The translations under genes and the position numbers were made by a program. From positions 62,001-126,000 of the forward strand of contig NZ_BMVB01000003.1 of NCBI RefSeq assembly GCF_014650495.1: DNA of 64,000 bases. The letters run 5' to 3'. The stretch is from Streptomyces cinnamoneus. Its GTDB lineage: Bacteria; Actinomycetota; Actinomycetes; Streptomycetales; Streptomycetaceae. Below the pieces are notes generated by a model. That model was not told the origin of the DNA, did not search any database, and was given only the letters and a program-made list of their open reading frames with translations. Shown here one piece after another: positions 17,706 through 26,313 of this stretch (positions within the stretch are counted from its first letter, which is position 1; the number at the start of each line of letters is the position of its first letter).

Positions 17706-19244
17706 ATGACATCCGCCTCACCCCTTGACCCCCGGCTGGCAGCCATCTGCGACCTTTCCGTCTTCGCGGCGAGAGACGGCGCGGGAAGGCACGAGTACGA
17801 CGGAACCGTCCAGGACCTGTCTCCGGACGGAGTGCGACGCGGTCTCGCCGCCCTCGGCGGCCCCGCCGGCACCAAGCCCTTTCCGGATCCGCACGACGAA
17901 GCGCACGCGGCGGCTGCGGAGGAAGCCCTCCGGGTCCGCTTCGGCGAGCTCGAACTGCACCGGAGCAACCCCCTGTGGCACATCGAGAATCTGGACCTGA
18001 CCGGCTACGACCGCCCCTACGCGCCCCAGCCCGAGCGGGACGCCGCCCGGTCGGCCCAGTTGCGCCAGTGGCCGGACGCGGTGGACGCGGCGGTCGAGGC
18101 ACTGGACCGCGTCCCCGCGGCGCTGGCCGACGCCACGCTGCCGCTCGCCCGCGGCCTGGCCGCCTTTCTCGACCCCCGGGGCGGCCCCGTCCACGCTGCC
18201 GCCGGCCGGGCATACGCCCGGCTCATCGCCCACCTGGAGCGGGCCGCCGCCGAAGGGCCGCCGTCAGCGGCACTCGGCGGCCCCGCTCTCGCCCGGCTCC
18301 TCGGCGCGGCCGAAGCCTGCACCGTGGACCTCTCCGCGATGTCCGCCCGGGTGGATGCGGAACGGGACCGCCTGCGTGCGCTGCTCGACGAGTCGCTCCG
18401 CCGCGTCGACCCCGATGCCGCGCCCGCCGACACCGTACGGGCCCTGCAGGCCGATCATCCCGACGCCGAAAGCCTGCTGGACGAGTTCACTGCTCTCGTC
18501 GACGAGGCGATCGCATGGACCGCCCGGCACGATCTGGTGCCCCATCACGACGTCGAGGTGGACGTCCTGCCGATGCCCGACTCCCAGCGCCGGGCGCTGG
18601 CCGGCCTCTTCGCGTGCGCGCCCCACGAGGCCGACGCGGCCAGCAGCTTCCGCATCACCCTCCCGGACCCCACATGGACAAGGGCGGCGAACGCCCAGTG
18701 GTTGTCGACCGGCTTCAACCGGACCCTGATGCCCAACATGGCCATCCACGAGGTCGCACCCGGGCACGCCAGCCACGGCAGGGCGCTGCGCCGGGCGGCG
18801 ACCGATGTCCGCCGCACGCTCCACTCCGACGCCTTCATCGAGGGGTGGGCCCACTACTGCGAGGAGTTGGCGCTGGAGCAGGGCTTCCGCGACGGCGACC
18901 CACGCGTGGCCGTCGCGGTCGCCCAGGACGCACTGCGCAGAGTCACCCGCTTCGCCTGCGCCATCGGGCTCCACACCGGAGCCATGACCCTGTCGGACGC
19001 GGCGGCGCGGTTCACCGAGGACGTCTCGCTGGCCGGTCCCGCGGCCCTGCACGAGGCCGAGCGCGGGCTGTTCGACCCCACCTACGGCCGTTACACCTGG
19101 GGCAAGTTCGCCATCCTCGACCTGCGCGAGCAGGCCACGGCACGCTGGGGCAGCGCCTTCTCGCTCCGTCGTTTCCACAGCGCCCTGTTCGACCTCGGTG
19201 CCCCGCCCCTCGGTCTGCTGCCCACGGCACTGGAACGCGGATGA
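17706..19244 (+). CDS. DUF885-family metallopeptidase-like protein
   Basis: 512 aa, a helical zinc-peptidase-like protein of the DUF885 family. The HExxPGH motif is intact (MAIHEVAPGHASHG, near 345-358), and EGWAHYCEEL supplies the downstream Glu seen in the family. No signal peptide is present, so it should be cytosolic. DUF885 proteins are distantly related to M32/M2-type peptidases; substrates are mostly unknown. The ATG lies 35 bp from the divergent MocR gene. Its stop overlaps the start of the LysE-type gene (ATGA), so the two are co-transcribed and translationally coupled. Confidence 0.85.
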   Translation: MTSASPLDPRLAAICDLSVFAARDGAGRHEYDGTVQDLSPDGVRRGLAALGGPAGTKPFPDPHDEAHAAAAEEALRVRFGELELHRSNPLWHIENLDLTGYDRPYAPQPERDAARSAQLRQWPDAVDAAVEALDRVPAALADATLPLARGLAAFLDPRGGPVHAAAGRAYARLIAHLERAAAEGPPSAALGGPALARLLGAAEACTVDLSAMSARVDAERDRLRALLDESLRRVDPDAAPADTVRALQADHPDAESLLDEFTALVDEAIAWTARHDLVPHHDVEVDVLPMPDSQRRALAGLFACAPHEADAASSFRITLPDPTWTRAANAQWLSTGFNRTLMPNMAIHEVAPGHASHGRALRRAATDVRRTLHSDAFIEGWAHYCEELALEQGFRDGDPRVAVAVAQDALRRVTRFACAIGLHTGAMTLSDAAARFTEDVSLAGPAALHEAERGLFDPTYGRYTWGKFAILDLREQATARWGSAFSLRRFHSALFDLGAPPLGLLPTALERG

Positions 19245-19897
19245 CCTCGCTCGCCGCCTTCGTTCTCGCGTCGCTGGTCCTGGTGGCTGTGCCCGGACCC
19301 AACCTGATCTACATCATCACGTGCAGCGTGCAGAACGGACGGAGGGCCGGCATCGTCTCGGCCCTCGGCGTGGAGACCGGCACGCTCCTCCACGTCATCG
19401 CCGCCGTCTGCGGACTGGCGACGCTCGTCGCGGACCACCCGCTCCTCTTCGCCTTCCTGCGCTGCGCAGGCGCCGGCTACCTCGCCTGCCTGGGCGTACG
19501 TGCGCTGCTCCGCCGCCGGCCCTCCGCGATCGGCGCCACCGAAGCCGTCGGCGGTGCCGAAGCCGTCGGCGCCGTCGGCCGTCCCGTTCGACGCCGACTG
19601 CTCCGGTTCTATCGCGATGCCGTCCTCGTCAACCTGCTCAACCCCAAGGTCGTCCTCTTCTTCCTGGCCTTCTTCCCGCAATTCCTGCCCATCGGCCTGT
19701 CTCCCGGGGACGCCCGGACCCGGATGCTCGTACTCGGCGTGGTCTTCCTGGCCATCGGCCTGGCCCTTGACCTCTGCTACGCGTTCGTCGGCGCCGCACT
19801 TGCCAGCCGACTCCGCGGGACCCCGCGCCGCGACCGCCTTCTGTCCTGCCTGACCGGTGGCATCTACCTCGGTCTGGCCACCGTGGTGTTCATGTGA
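19241..19897 (+). CDS. LysE/RhtB-family amino acid exporter
   Basis: 218 aa with five to six hydrophobic spans. The start LVAVPGPNLIYIITCSVQNG contains the PGP motif of LysE/RhtB exporters, and LVNLLNPKVVLFFLAFFPQF is the family's second signature. It should sit in the cytoplasmic membrane and export an amino acid or similar compound by proton antiport. Its ATG overlaps the stop of the DUF885 gene. A model in which the peptidase releases amino acids and the exporter removes the excess, under MocR control, fits this order but is inferred. Confidence 0.9.
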   Translation: MTSLAAFVLASLVLVAVPGPNLIYIITCSVQNGRRAGIVSALGVETGTLLHVIAAVCGLATLVADHPLLFAFLRCAGAGYLACLGVRALLRRRPSAIGATEAVGGAEAVGAVGRPVRRRLLRFYRDAVLVNLLNPKVVLFFLAFFPQFLPIGLSPGDARTRMLVLGVVFLAIGLALDLCYAFVGAALASRLRGTPRRDRLLSCLTGGIYLGLATVVFM

Positions 19898-19960
19898 GGC
19901 CCGCACGCCCGCACGCCCGCACGACGGCTTCCGGCCTGGGGCCGCATGGGGATTCTGAAG

Positions 19961-20386
19961 TCAGCGCCCCTTGGGGAAGGCGACGCGCAGTGCGGAGCCG
20001 CGGGTGAGGAAGGCGACGCGGACGACGGGCAGCATGCAGAGGGTCTGCATCACGGCGTACCACGGAGGGCAGACGCCCGGGATCAGGTCGACGCCGATGA
20101 TCGCAATCGGCATGATGACAACAAGGGTGTCAACGCGCTGGAAGGCCCGCCGAGATCCCCGGGAAGCGGAAACGACCATCCGGTAGATCAGTACGGCGAC
20201 CACGGGCAGCAGGACTGCCCGGACCCACATGAACGTGTTCACCTTGTGACCGCTGCCCGCCAGCACGGCGACCGCCCCGAGGGCGACGACGCCGAGCGCG
20301 CCGTACACCTTGATGCTGTTGCGTGCCGTGTCGAAGGCTCGCAGGGTGCGGGGGGTGTGAGTCGTGGGGTGTGTGTTGGTTTCCAT
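19961..20386 (-). CDS. Four-span integral membrane protein
   Basis: 141 aa. Hydrophobic segments near 30-47 (LGVVALGAVAVLAGS), 53-68 (VRAVLLPVVAVLIYRMV), 86-104 (TLVVIMPIAIIGVDLIPGV) and 108-125. The N-terminus is Thr/Pro-rich. No enzymatic motif. The gene is divergent from a sensor kinase gene with a 150-bp shared intergenic region, so it may be a target of, or accessory to, that two-component system. The ATG at 20384-20386 has only a weak ribosome site. Family not recognised. Confidence 0.7.
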   Translation of the reverse strand: METNTHPTTHTPRTLRAFDTARNSIKVYGALGVVALGAVAVLAGSGHKVNTFMWVRAVLLPVVAVLIYRMVVSASRGSRRAFQRVDTLVVIMPIAIIGVDLIPGVCPPWYAVMQTLCMLPVVRVAFLTRGSALRVAFPKGR

Positions 20387-20537
20387 GCCCACGACGCTAC
20401 GAAGCGCTCGGCCGCCCCGGTATGCGTCTGGACGCACAGCGGGGTGGGTCCAGCCCCACTCCCCCGTCGGCCGGGCAGGAAGCGGCTTCCGCGCGGTGCA
20501 CAGTGGAGGCATCGAACGGAAAGCGAAGGAAGAGACA

Positions 20538-21797
20538 TTGAGACAGTCGGATGCGTGGCCGGCGTGCGTCGGCGTGGGGTTCGTGCGGGCGTGCGCCGTG
20601 GCGGTCATCAGCATGCTGATCCCGGCCGTATGGGTCGCCGCCGTGGCACTGGGGATCTGGTGGGGGGCGGGAAACCCGTGGTCCTGGGTGGCGCCGCTGG
20701 TGCTGGTGTGCGCGGGCACGCTCACCCTGTCCCGTCCGGTGTGCAGGATCGTCCGCCTGCTCGTCGCACGGTGGACGGCCACCGAAGTCCCCGCCGGATA
20801 CCGGCAGGCCGGGCCGGTGACGCAGATGTCAACCGGCTACTGGTGGAACGGCTTCAGCTACGAACGCACCCGCCGCGACGCCCTGATGGACCAGAAGTGG
20901 CGGCTCTGGTGGACCGACCCCGCTGTCTGGCGTGACCTGCGGTTCATCCTGATCGCACCGTTCACCGCGGGCGCGGTCGCAGCCCTCCCGCTGGCCGGGG
21001 TGGGCGCGGCGGCCCTCGGGCTCGGCCAGTCGGAACCCGTTGCGCGGCTCGTCGGAGTGCTCGGCCTGGTCGTGGCCGTCGCCGCCGCCCCGTACGCCTG
21101 GCGGCCCGTCGAGCCGGTGGCCGTCCGATTCCTGCGCCCGTCCTCCGTGATGGCACTGGCGGACCGGGTGGATGAGCTGACCGCCCAGCACGCGGACACG
21201 ACGGTCGCGCAGGCCGCCGAGTTCCGCCGGATCGAGCGGAATCTGCACGACGGGGCGCAGGCCCGCCTGGTCATGCTCGGGCTCTCCCTGGCGACCGCGG
21301 AGAAGCTGATGGAGACCGATCCCGAACAGGCCAGGGCGCTGCTGCGGGACGCACGTTCCGGCGCCGCCGCCTCGCTGGCGGAGCTGCGCGAGCTGGTCCG
21401 GGGAATCAGCCCGCCCGTGCTGAACGAACGAGGGCTCGTCGACGCCGTCCGCGCTCTCGCCCTGGACATACCCCTCGACGTGACCGTCAGCGCCGACGTC
21501 CGGCTGCGCCTGGACCCGCCGATCGAGTCCGCCCTCTACTTCGGCGTCGCCGAGCTGCTGACCAACACGGCCAAGCACGCCCGCGCGGCCAGGGCGCGCG
21601 TCTCCTTCGTCCGGGACGACACCGGCGTCGTCATCGAGGTCGAAGACGACGGCCAGGGCGGCGCCGACGGCAGACCCGGTGGTGGGCTCGACGGGCTGCG
21701 TCGCCGACTGGCGGTCTTCGACGGCACGCTGGAGATCGCCAGCCCGCCGGGTGGCCCGACGTGTGTGAGGATGGCGGTGCCATGCGAATCGTCATAG
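20538..21797 (+). CDS. Two-component sensor histidine kinase (NarL-partner type)
   Basis: 419 aa. The TTG at 20538 was preferred because GAAGGAAGAG lies just upstream; an in-frame GTG at 20496 lacks such a site. The N-terminal half has two pairs of membrane spans (about 20-68 and 138-185). The HisKA_3 dimerisation motif RRIERNLHDGAQARL carries the phospho-accepting H237, and the ATPase domain has ELLTNTAKHA and VEDDGQGG. This is the standard Streptomyces kinase that pairs with a NarL-type regulator. The response regulator gene overlaps its 3' end by 16 bp. The signal is unknown, and the short extracytoplasmic loops suggest sensing at or within the membrane. Confidence 0.93.
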   Translation: MRQSDAWPACVGVGFVRACAVAVISMLIPAVWVAAVALGIWWGAGNPWSWVAPLVLVCAGTLTLSRPVCRIVRLLVARWTATEVPAGYRQAGPVTQMSTGYWWNGFSYERTRRDALMDQKWRLWWTDPAVWRDLRFILIAPFTAGAVAALPLAGVGAAALGLGQSEPVARLVGVLGLVVAVAAAPYAWRPVEPVAVRFLRPSSVMALADRVDELTAQHADTTVAQAAEFRRIERNLHDGAQARLVMLGLSLATAEKLMETDPEQARALLRDARSGAAASLAELRELVRGISPPVLNERGLVDAVRALALDIPLDVTVSADVRLRLDPPIESALYFGVAELLTNTAKHARAARARVSFVRDDTGVVIEVEDDGQGGADGRPGGGLDGLRRRLAVFDGTLEIASPPGGPTCVRMAVPCESS

Positions 21798-22429
21798 CCG
21801 AAGACCTCTACCTCCTGCGCGACGGGATGGTCCGCCTGATCGAGGCATACGGGCACCAGGTGGTGGCGACCGCCGCCACCGGGCCCGAAACGCTCGACGC
21901 ACTGCGGACCTGGCGCCCGGACGTGTCCGTCATCGACGTCCGCATGCCACCGAGCCAGTCGGACGAGGGCCTGCGGGCGGCTCTTGCGGCCCGCAGCGAG
22001 ATGCCGGGACTGCCGGTCCTCATCCTCTCCCAGCACGTCGAGCAGCTCTACGCCCGCGAGCTCCTGGCCGACGGCTCCGGCGGCGTCGGCTACCTCCTCA
22101 AGGAGAGCGTGTTCGACGCCGACCAGTTCATCGCCGCCCTGGAACGCGTCGCGGGCGGCGGGACTGCCATGGACCCGGCCGTCATCGCCAAGCTCCTGGC
22201 CGGCACCGCACCGGACCGGGAACTCGGGCGGCTCACCGACCGCGAGCAGTCCGTGCTGGCCCTCATGGCCGAGGGACTGTCCAACCAGGCCATCGGCCGC
22301 CGCCTCTTCCTCAGTGAGAGCGCCATCAGCAAGTACACCACCTCCCTGTTCGGCAAGCTCGGCATCACCGACGACGACAACACCAACCGCCGCGTCCGCG
22401 CCGTCCTCGCCTACCTGAACAAGCCCTGA
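21782..22429 (+). CDS. NarL/LuxR-type response regulator
   Basis: 215 aa. The receiver domain has the acidic pair E7/D8, the phospho-acceptor D52 (SVIDVRMPP), and K107 (YLLKES). The C-terminal LuxR helix-turn-helix reads LTDREQSVLALMAEGLSN, followed by QAIGRRLFLSESAISKY. Start at 21782, inside the kinase gene, shows translational coupling. It should be phosphorylated by that kinase. Its targets probably include the divergent membrane protein gene at 19961-20386, which is inference from position. Confidence 0.94.
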   Translation: MRIVIAEDLYLLRDGMVRLIEAYGHQVVATAATGPETLDALRTWRPDVSVIDVRMPPSQSDEGLRAALAARSEMPGLPVLILSQHVEQLYARELLADGSGGVGYLLKESVFDADQFIAALERVAGGGTAMDPAVIAKLLAGTAPDRELGRLTDREQSVLALMAEGLSNQAIGRRLFLSESAISKYTTSLFGKLGITDDDNTNRRVRAVLAYLNKP

Positions 22430-22492
22430 CGCGACGCGGGCGCCCGGCACGCTGCGGCACGGCCCGGGCAGAACACGTTTTAGGGTACGGCG

Positions 22493-23392
22493 ATGGATAT
22501 CTTCCATCTGCGCTACTTCGTGGCGGTCGCCGAGAACCTCAGCTTCTCCCGGGCCGCGCGTCAACTGCACATGGCCACATCGCCGTTGAGTCAGCGAATA
22601 AGAGACCTGGAACGCGAGCTCGGCCAGCGGCTGTTCGACCGGGATTCGCACCACGTGGCCCTGACCAGCGCCGGCACGGCGCTGCTGCCCGTCGCGAAGG
22701 ACGTCCTCGGCCGGTTCGACGACATCCCCTGGCAGTTGCGCCGGGCCCTGGGTCCCGAGCGGCAGACGGTGTACGTGGGGGTGGTGCCGGCCCTGCACCC
22801 ACACCTGCGGGAGCGATTGGAGCGGGTCGAGGAGCGCTGCGCCGAGGGGTTCGATGTCAAGCGCTGGCCCGGCAACAGCGCGAACCTCGTGAACGCGGTA
22901 CAGCGCGGCGACCTGGCCATGGCGCTGGTGCACCTGCCGGTGCACGCCGAGGGGATCGAGGTGCTGGAACTGCTGCGCGAGCCGCTGGGCGCGCTGCTGC
23001 AGGCTGCGGAATTCGGCTCGCGGAGCTCGGTGTCGCTGAGCGAGCTCACCAACCACACCTACGTGGCGTCGGCTCCCGGGACACTCCCGACGTATTTCGA
23101 TCAGCTACGGGTACGCCTGAAAGCCGCAGGTATCCGAAAGGAAATCACCCTCAACATCGGGGATTATGCGAGCGTCCGCGAGATCGTGGCGAACGGCTCG
23201 GTATTCGGAATCACTCTGCTCAGCGCGAAGAGCGGCGACAGCGGAAAGAGTGCGAGTGTCGTCCTGCCTTTCCGGGACTTCTCCCCCGCCCTGGCCACCG
23301 GGTTGATCTGGCGCAAGGACCGGGCCGAACCGGACGGCGACCTGCACGGACTGGTGGCGGAGGCAGGGGCCGTGTTCACCGGGCCCTCCTGA
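22493..23392 (+). CDS. LysR-family transcriptional regulator of the CoA operon
   Basis: 299 aa. The N-terminal winged helix (MDIFHLRYFVAVAENLSFS, then LERELGQRLFDR) and a C-terminal periplasmic-binding-like effector domain are both complete. It lies directly upstream of, and in the same direction as, the five-gene CoA-ester operon. A strong terminator separates the two, so the operon has its own promoter that this regulator probably activates. The inducer would be the operon's acid substrate or a pathway intermediate. The same-strand orientation is less common for LysR regulators than divergence. Confidence 0.9.
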   Translation: MDIFHLRYFVAVAENLSFSRAARQLHMATSPLSQRIRDLERELGQRLFDRDSHHVALTSAGTALLPVAKDVLGRFDDIPWQLRRALGPERQTVYVGVVPALHPHLRERLERVEERCAEGFDVKRWPGNSANLVNAVQRGDLAMALVHLPVHAEGIEVLELLREPLGALLQAAEFGSRSSVSLSELTNHTYVASAPGTLPTYFDQLRVRLKAAGIRKEITLNIGDYASVREIVANGSVFGITLLSAKSGDSGKSASVVLPFRDFSPALATGLIWRKDRAEPDGDLHGLVAEAGAVFTGPS

Positions 23393-23408
23393 AAGCCCCG
23401 TCCAGGCA

Positions 23409-23439
23409 ACGGCGTGACCACTGCGGTCACGCCGTTTTT
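23409..23439 (+). terminator. Rho-independent terminator after the LysR gene
   Basis: A perfect 11-bp stem (23409-23419 and 23425-23435) with a 5-nt loop, followed by TTTTT (23435-23439). This is a canonical intrinsic terminator, unusual in having a U-run in such GC-rich DNA. It lies 17 bp after the LysR stop and insulates the operon from the regulator gene. Confidence 0.9.
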
Positions 23440-23462
23440 CGCGCTTTGGTGTCACTGATCGC

Positions 23463-23492
23463 TTGGGTTTCGACACGTCACCGGACTAGCGT
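23463..23492 (+). promoter_or_regulatory. Possible promoter of the CoA operon
   Basis: TTGGGT (23463-23468) and TAGCGT (23487-23492) are spaced by 18 bp and resemble -35 and -10 elements. They lie between the terminator and the first operon gene, 80 bp before its start. The match is weak and only the location supports it. Confidence 0.3.
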
Positions 23493-23573
23493 TTTTCCAG
23501 GACACGGGAACGCCTCGAAAGGGTGAGGGATTCCCCCTCCCCCGTCCCGTTTCCTTAGTGGAGTGCCGAGTTG

Positions 23574-24809
23574 ATGGAATCCGCAGAGCCCACAGACCCC
23601 ACAGAACCCGCAGAATCCACAGAACCCGCAACAGGAACAGACTCGTCTGCCGGCCCGCTCGCCGGGGTGCGCGTCATCGACATGGCCACCGTCGTGATGG
23701 GGCCCTACGCCGCGCAGATCCTCGGCGACCTCGGCGCCGACGTCATCAAGATCGAATCGCCGAACGACACCGTTCGCGTCGGCACGCTGCACCGCACGCC
23801 CGGCATGACGCCGCTGAATCTCAACGTCAACCGCAACAAGCGCAGCATCACGCTCAACCTCAAGGACAACAGCGAACGCGCCAGGGCGCTGGAGCTGATC
23901 GGCACCGCCGACATCCTGATCACCAACATGCGCATCGACGCCCTGCGCCGGCTCCGCATGGATTACGACAGCCTCGCCGCGGCCCACCCCCGCCTCGTCC
24001 ACGTCCACGCCCAGGGGTTCCGCCCCGACTCCGACCGGGCCCGGCTGGCTGCGTACGACGAGACGGTGCAGGCCGCCTCCGGGCTGCTGGATCTGGCGCA
24101 GCGCGCGGGCGACGTGGGGGCGCCGGTGGTGCTGCCGAGCATCATCGCCGACAAGGTCGCCGCGCTGACGATCGTCTACGCGGCGCTGGCCGCCCTCGTC
24201 CATCAGCGGGCCACCGGCCGGGGGCAGCGGGTGGAGGTGCCCATGGTGGACACGCTGCTGGCGTTCAACCTGGTCGAGCACCTGCAGGGCCGCACCTTCG
24301 AGCCGCCGATGGGCCCGACCGGTTTCCCGCTGTCCATGAACAAGGGGCACCGGGCCCGTCCGACCAAGGACGGCCTGGCCATGATCATCCCGTACAGCCC
24401 GCAGAACTTCCGCGACCTGTTCGCCGCCGCGGACCGTCCCGACCTGGCGGACGATCCGCGCGTGAACGGTGAATCCATCGACGCGCAGCGGGACGGCGAG
24501 GCCCTTGCCGAGCTGCTGGAGACGGTGACGCCGCAGCTGACCACGGAGGAGTGGACGGAGGTGTGTACCGAGCACAGCATCCCCGTCGGTCCCGTGCTGC
24601 GGCTCGACGAGGCTCCCGAGGACCCGTACGTGTGCGAGGGGCATCTGCTGGACGTCGCCGAGCACCCCAGTGAGGGCGCGTACCGGGTGGTCGGCATACC
24701 GCTGACGTTCTCCGCCACGCCTGCCTCGGTGCGCCGGCACGCGCCGCTGCCCGGCCAGCACACGGAGGAAGTGCTCGCCGAGCTCGACCGCGGTGAGGCG
24801 GGGCGATGA
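23574..24809 (+). CDS. Class III (CaiB/BaiF) CoA transferase
   Basis: 411 aa. Family III CoA transferases move CoA from one acyl-CoA to a free acid through an Asp-linked mixed anhydride. Motifs: VRVIDMATVVMGPYAAQILG with DLGADVIKIE near the N-terminus, the candidate catalytic Asp in AYDETVQAASG, and GRGQRVEVPMVDTLLAFN. The first 27 residues are a low-complexity Glu/Pro/Thr tail encoded by near-repeats, which is not part of the family fold. As first gene of the operon it would activate the starting acid, and it could also release the 3-keto acid by CoA exchange. The stop overlaps the next ATG (ATGA). Confidence 0.9.
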   Translation: MESAEPTDPTEPAESTEPATGTDSSAGPLAGVRVIDMATVVMGPYAAQILGDLGADVIKIESPNDTVRVGTLHRTPGMTPLNLNVNRNKRSITLNLKDNSERARALELIGTADILITNMRIDALRRLRMDYDSLAAAHPRLVHVHAQGFRPDSDRARLAAYDETVQAASGLLDLAQRAGDVGAPVVLPSIIADKVAALTIVYAALAALVHQRATGRGQRVEVPMVDTLLAFNLVEHLQGRTFEPPMGPTGFPLSMNKGHRARPTKDGLAMIIPYSPQNFRDLFAAADRPDLADDPRVNGESIDAQRDGEALAELLETVTPQLTTEEWTEVCTEHSIPVGPVLRLDEAPEDPYVCEGHLLDVAEHPSEGAYRVVGIPLTFSATPASVRRHAPLPGQHTEEVLAELDRGEAGR

Positions 24810-25567
24810 GCGGCATCCGCACCGAGATCGTCGGCGGCACCCTCGTCGTCACCATCGACCGGGCCCGGGCCCGCAACGCCGTGAACGCCGAGGTGGCCCT
24901 GGGCATCGCCGCCGCCGTCGACCGGCTGGAGTCCGACCCCGGGCTGCGGGTGGGCGTCCTCACCGGCGCGGACGGCACCTTCTGCGCGGGCATGGACCTC
25001 AAGGCCGCCGCCCGCGGCGAGCAGGTGACCGTGCCCGGCAAGGGCTTCGCCGGACTCGTCGAGGCCCCGACGACGAAGCCGCTGATCGCGGCCGTCGAGG
25101 GCCACGCCCTGGGCGGGGGCTTCGAACTGGCCCTGTCCTGCGACCTGGTGGTCGCCGCCGAGGGTGCCCGCTTCGCCCTCCCCGAGGTCAGGCGCGGGCT
25201 GATCGCCGGTGGTGGCGGAGTCGTACGGCTCCCCCGGCGCGTCCCCCACCACCTGGCGATGGAGCTGCTGCTGACCGGCCGTACGGTCACCGCCGGCCGC
25301 GCCGGCGAGCTGGGCGTCGTCAACCGCCTCACCCCGGACGGCGGGGCACTGCCGGCCGCGCTGGAGCTCGCCGAGGAGATCGCGGCCAACGCACCGCTGG
25401 CCCTGGCCGCGGTGAAGAGGACCGTCCGGCTGGCCGACGGCGTGCCGGAGCCGGAGGCGTTCGCCGCACAGGCCGCCGAGGTCGGAGCGCTGCTGCGCTC
25501 GGCCGACTTTGCCGAGGGGGTGCGTGCCTTCACGGAGAGGCGCGCCCCGCAGTGGAGCGGACGATGA
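24806..25567 (+). CDS. Enoyl-CoA hydratase/isomerase family protein
   Basis: 253 aa of the crotonase fold. The oxyanion-hole segments are FCAGMDLKA (59-67) and HALGGGFELALSCD (100-113). Both catalytic glutamates of true hydratases are present: E107 (GGGFEL) and E127 (LPEVRRG), 20 residues apart as in the rat enzyme. It should add water to a 2-enoyl-CoA. It overlaps the genes on both sides by 4 bp, so it is translationally coupled within the operon. Confidence 0.92.
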   Translation: MSGIRTEIVGGTLVVTIDRARARNAVNAEVALGIAAAVDRLESDPGLRVGVLTGADGTFCAGMDLKAAARGEQVTVPGKGFAGLVEAPTTKPLIAAVEGHALGGGFELALSCDLVVAAEGARFALPEVRRGLIAGGGGVVRLPRRVPHHLAMELLLTGRTVTAGRAGELGVVNRLTPDGGALPAALELAEEIAANAPLALAAVKRTVRLADGVPEPEAFAAQAAEVGALLRSADFAEGVRAFTERRAPQWSGR

Positions 25568-26313
25568 ACCGCGCACGCATCCTGGGGACCCTGAACACCC
25601 CGGTCACGGCGCCCGCGTATGCCCCCGTCGCGGCCCGTTTCACCGATCGCGAGTACCTCACCATCGTCTACCGCACCGACCCCGAGGCGCTGCGGGCCGT
25701 GGTGCCCGAGCCGCTGCGGGTCGGCGAGCCGCTGGTGCGGTTCGAGGTGATGAAGATGACGGACGTCACGGGCTACGGCCCGTACGTCGAAGCCGGGCAG
25801 GCGATCCCGGTGCGGTTCGGGGAGGAGCGCGGCGAGTACCTGCACGCGATGTACCTGGACAGTTTCGCCGCCACCGTCGCGGGTCGCGAGGTGAGTGCCT
25901 ATCCGAAGGCGATGGGCGCGCCGGCCCTGTTCGCCGACCACTCCGCGCTGGTCGGGACGCTGGACTACGGCAGCGTGCGGGTGGCCACCGCGACGATGGG
26001 CTACAAGCACCGGCCGCTCGACCCGGAGCTCGCCCGCGAGCAGATCGCCGTGCCCACGTACATGCTCAAGGTCGTGCCCGGCTACGACGGCACCCCGCGC
26101 GTCTGCGAGCTGGTCCGCACGCGGATCACGGATCTCGTGGTCAAGGAAGCCTTCACCGGCCCCGCGCGGCTGCAGCTCTTCGAGCACGTGCTGGCGCCGC
26201 TGGCGGACCTGCCGGTGCGCGAGATCGTCTCGGCCAGCCACATCGTCACGGATCTCACGCTGGACAAGGCCGTCCCCGTCCACGACTACCTGACCGAAGA
26301 GGACGCGTCATGA
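25564..26313 (+). CDS. Acetoacetate decarboxylase-like protein
   Basis: 249 aa, full length for the family. The Schiff-base lysine falls at K115 (EVSAYPKAMG). R29 and E76, the other active-site residues known from the Clostridium acetobutylicum enzyme, are at the same positions by my count. The neighbouring K116 of that enzyme is Ala here. Other members of this fold catalyse aldol or dehydration chemistry, but retention of K115, R29 and E76 favours decarboxylation of a 3-keto acid. It overlaps both neighbours by 4 bp. Its place among beta-oxidation genes, with no thiolase, suggests the keto acid is decarboxylated rather than cleaved. Confidence 0.88.
   Translation: MNRARILGTLNTPVTAPAYAPVAARFTDREYLTIVYRTDPEALRAVVPEPLRVGEPLVRFEVMKMTDVTGYGPYVEAGQAIPVRFGEERGEYLHAMYLDSFAATVAGREVSAYPKAMGAPALFADHSALVGTLDYGSVRVATATMGYKHRPLDPELAREQIAVPTYMLKVVPGYDGTPRVCELVRTRITDLVVKEAFTGPARLQLFEHVLAPLADLPVREIVSASHIVTDLTLDKAVPVHDYLTEEDAS

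Noticed and set aside
17975-19240. Long plus-strand Arg/Pro-rich frame running through the DUF885 gene
   Set aside because: Composition is that of a shifted frame in GC-rich DNA. The DUF885 frame has HEVAPGH and family blocks. Only the end of this frame (from 19241) is real, as the LysE-type exporter.
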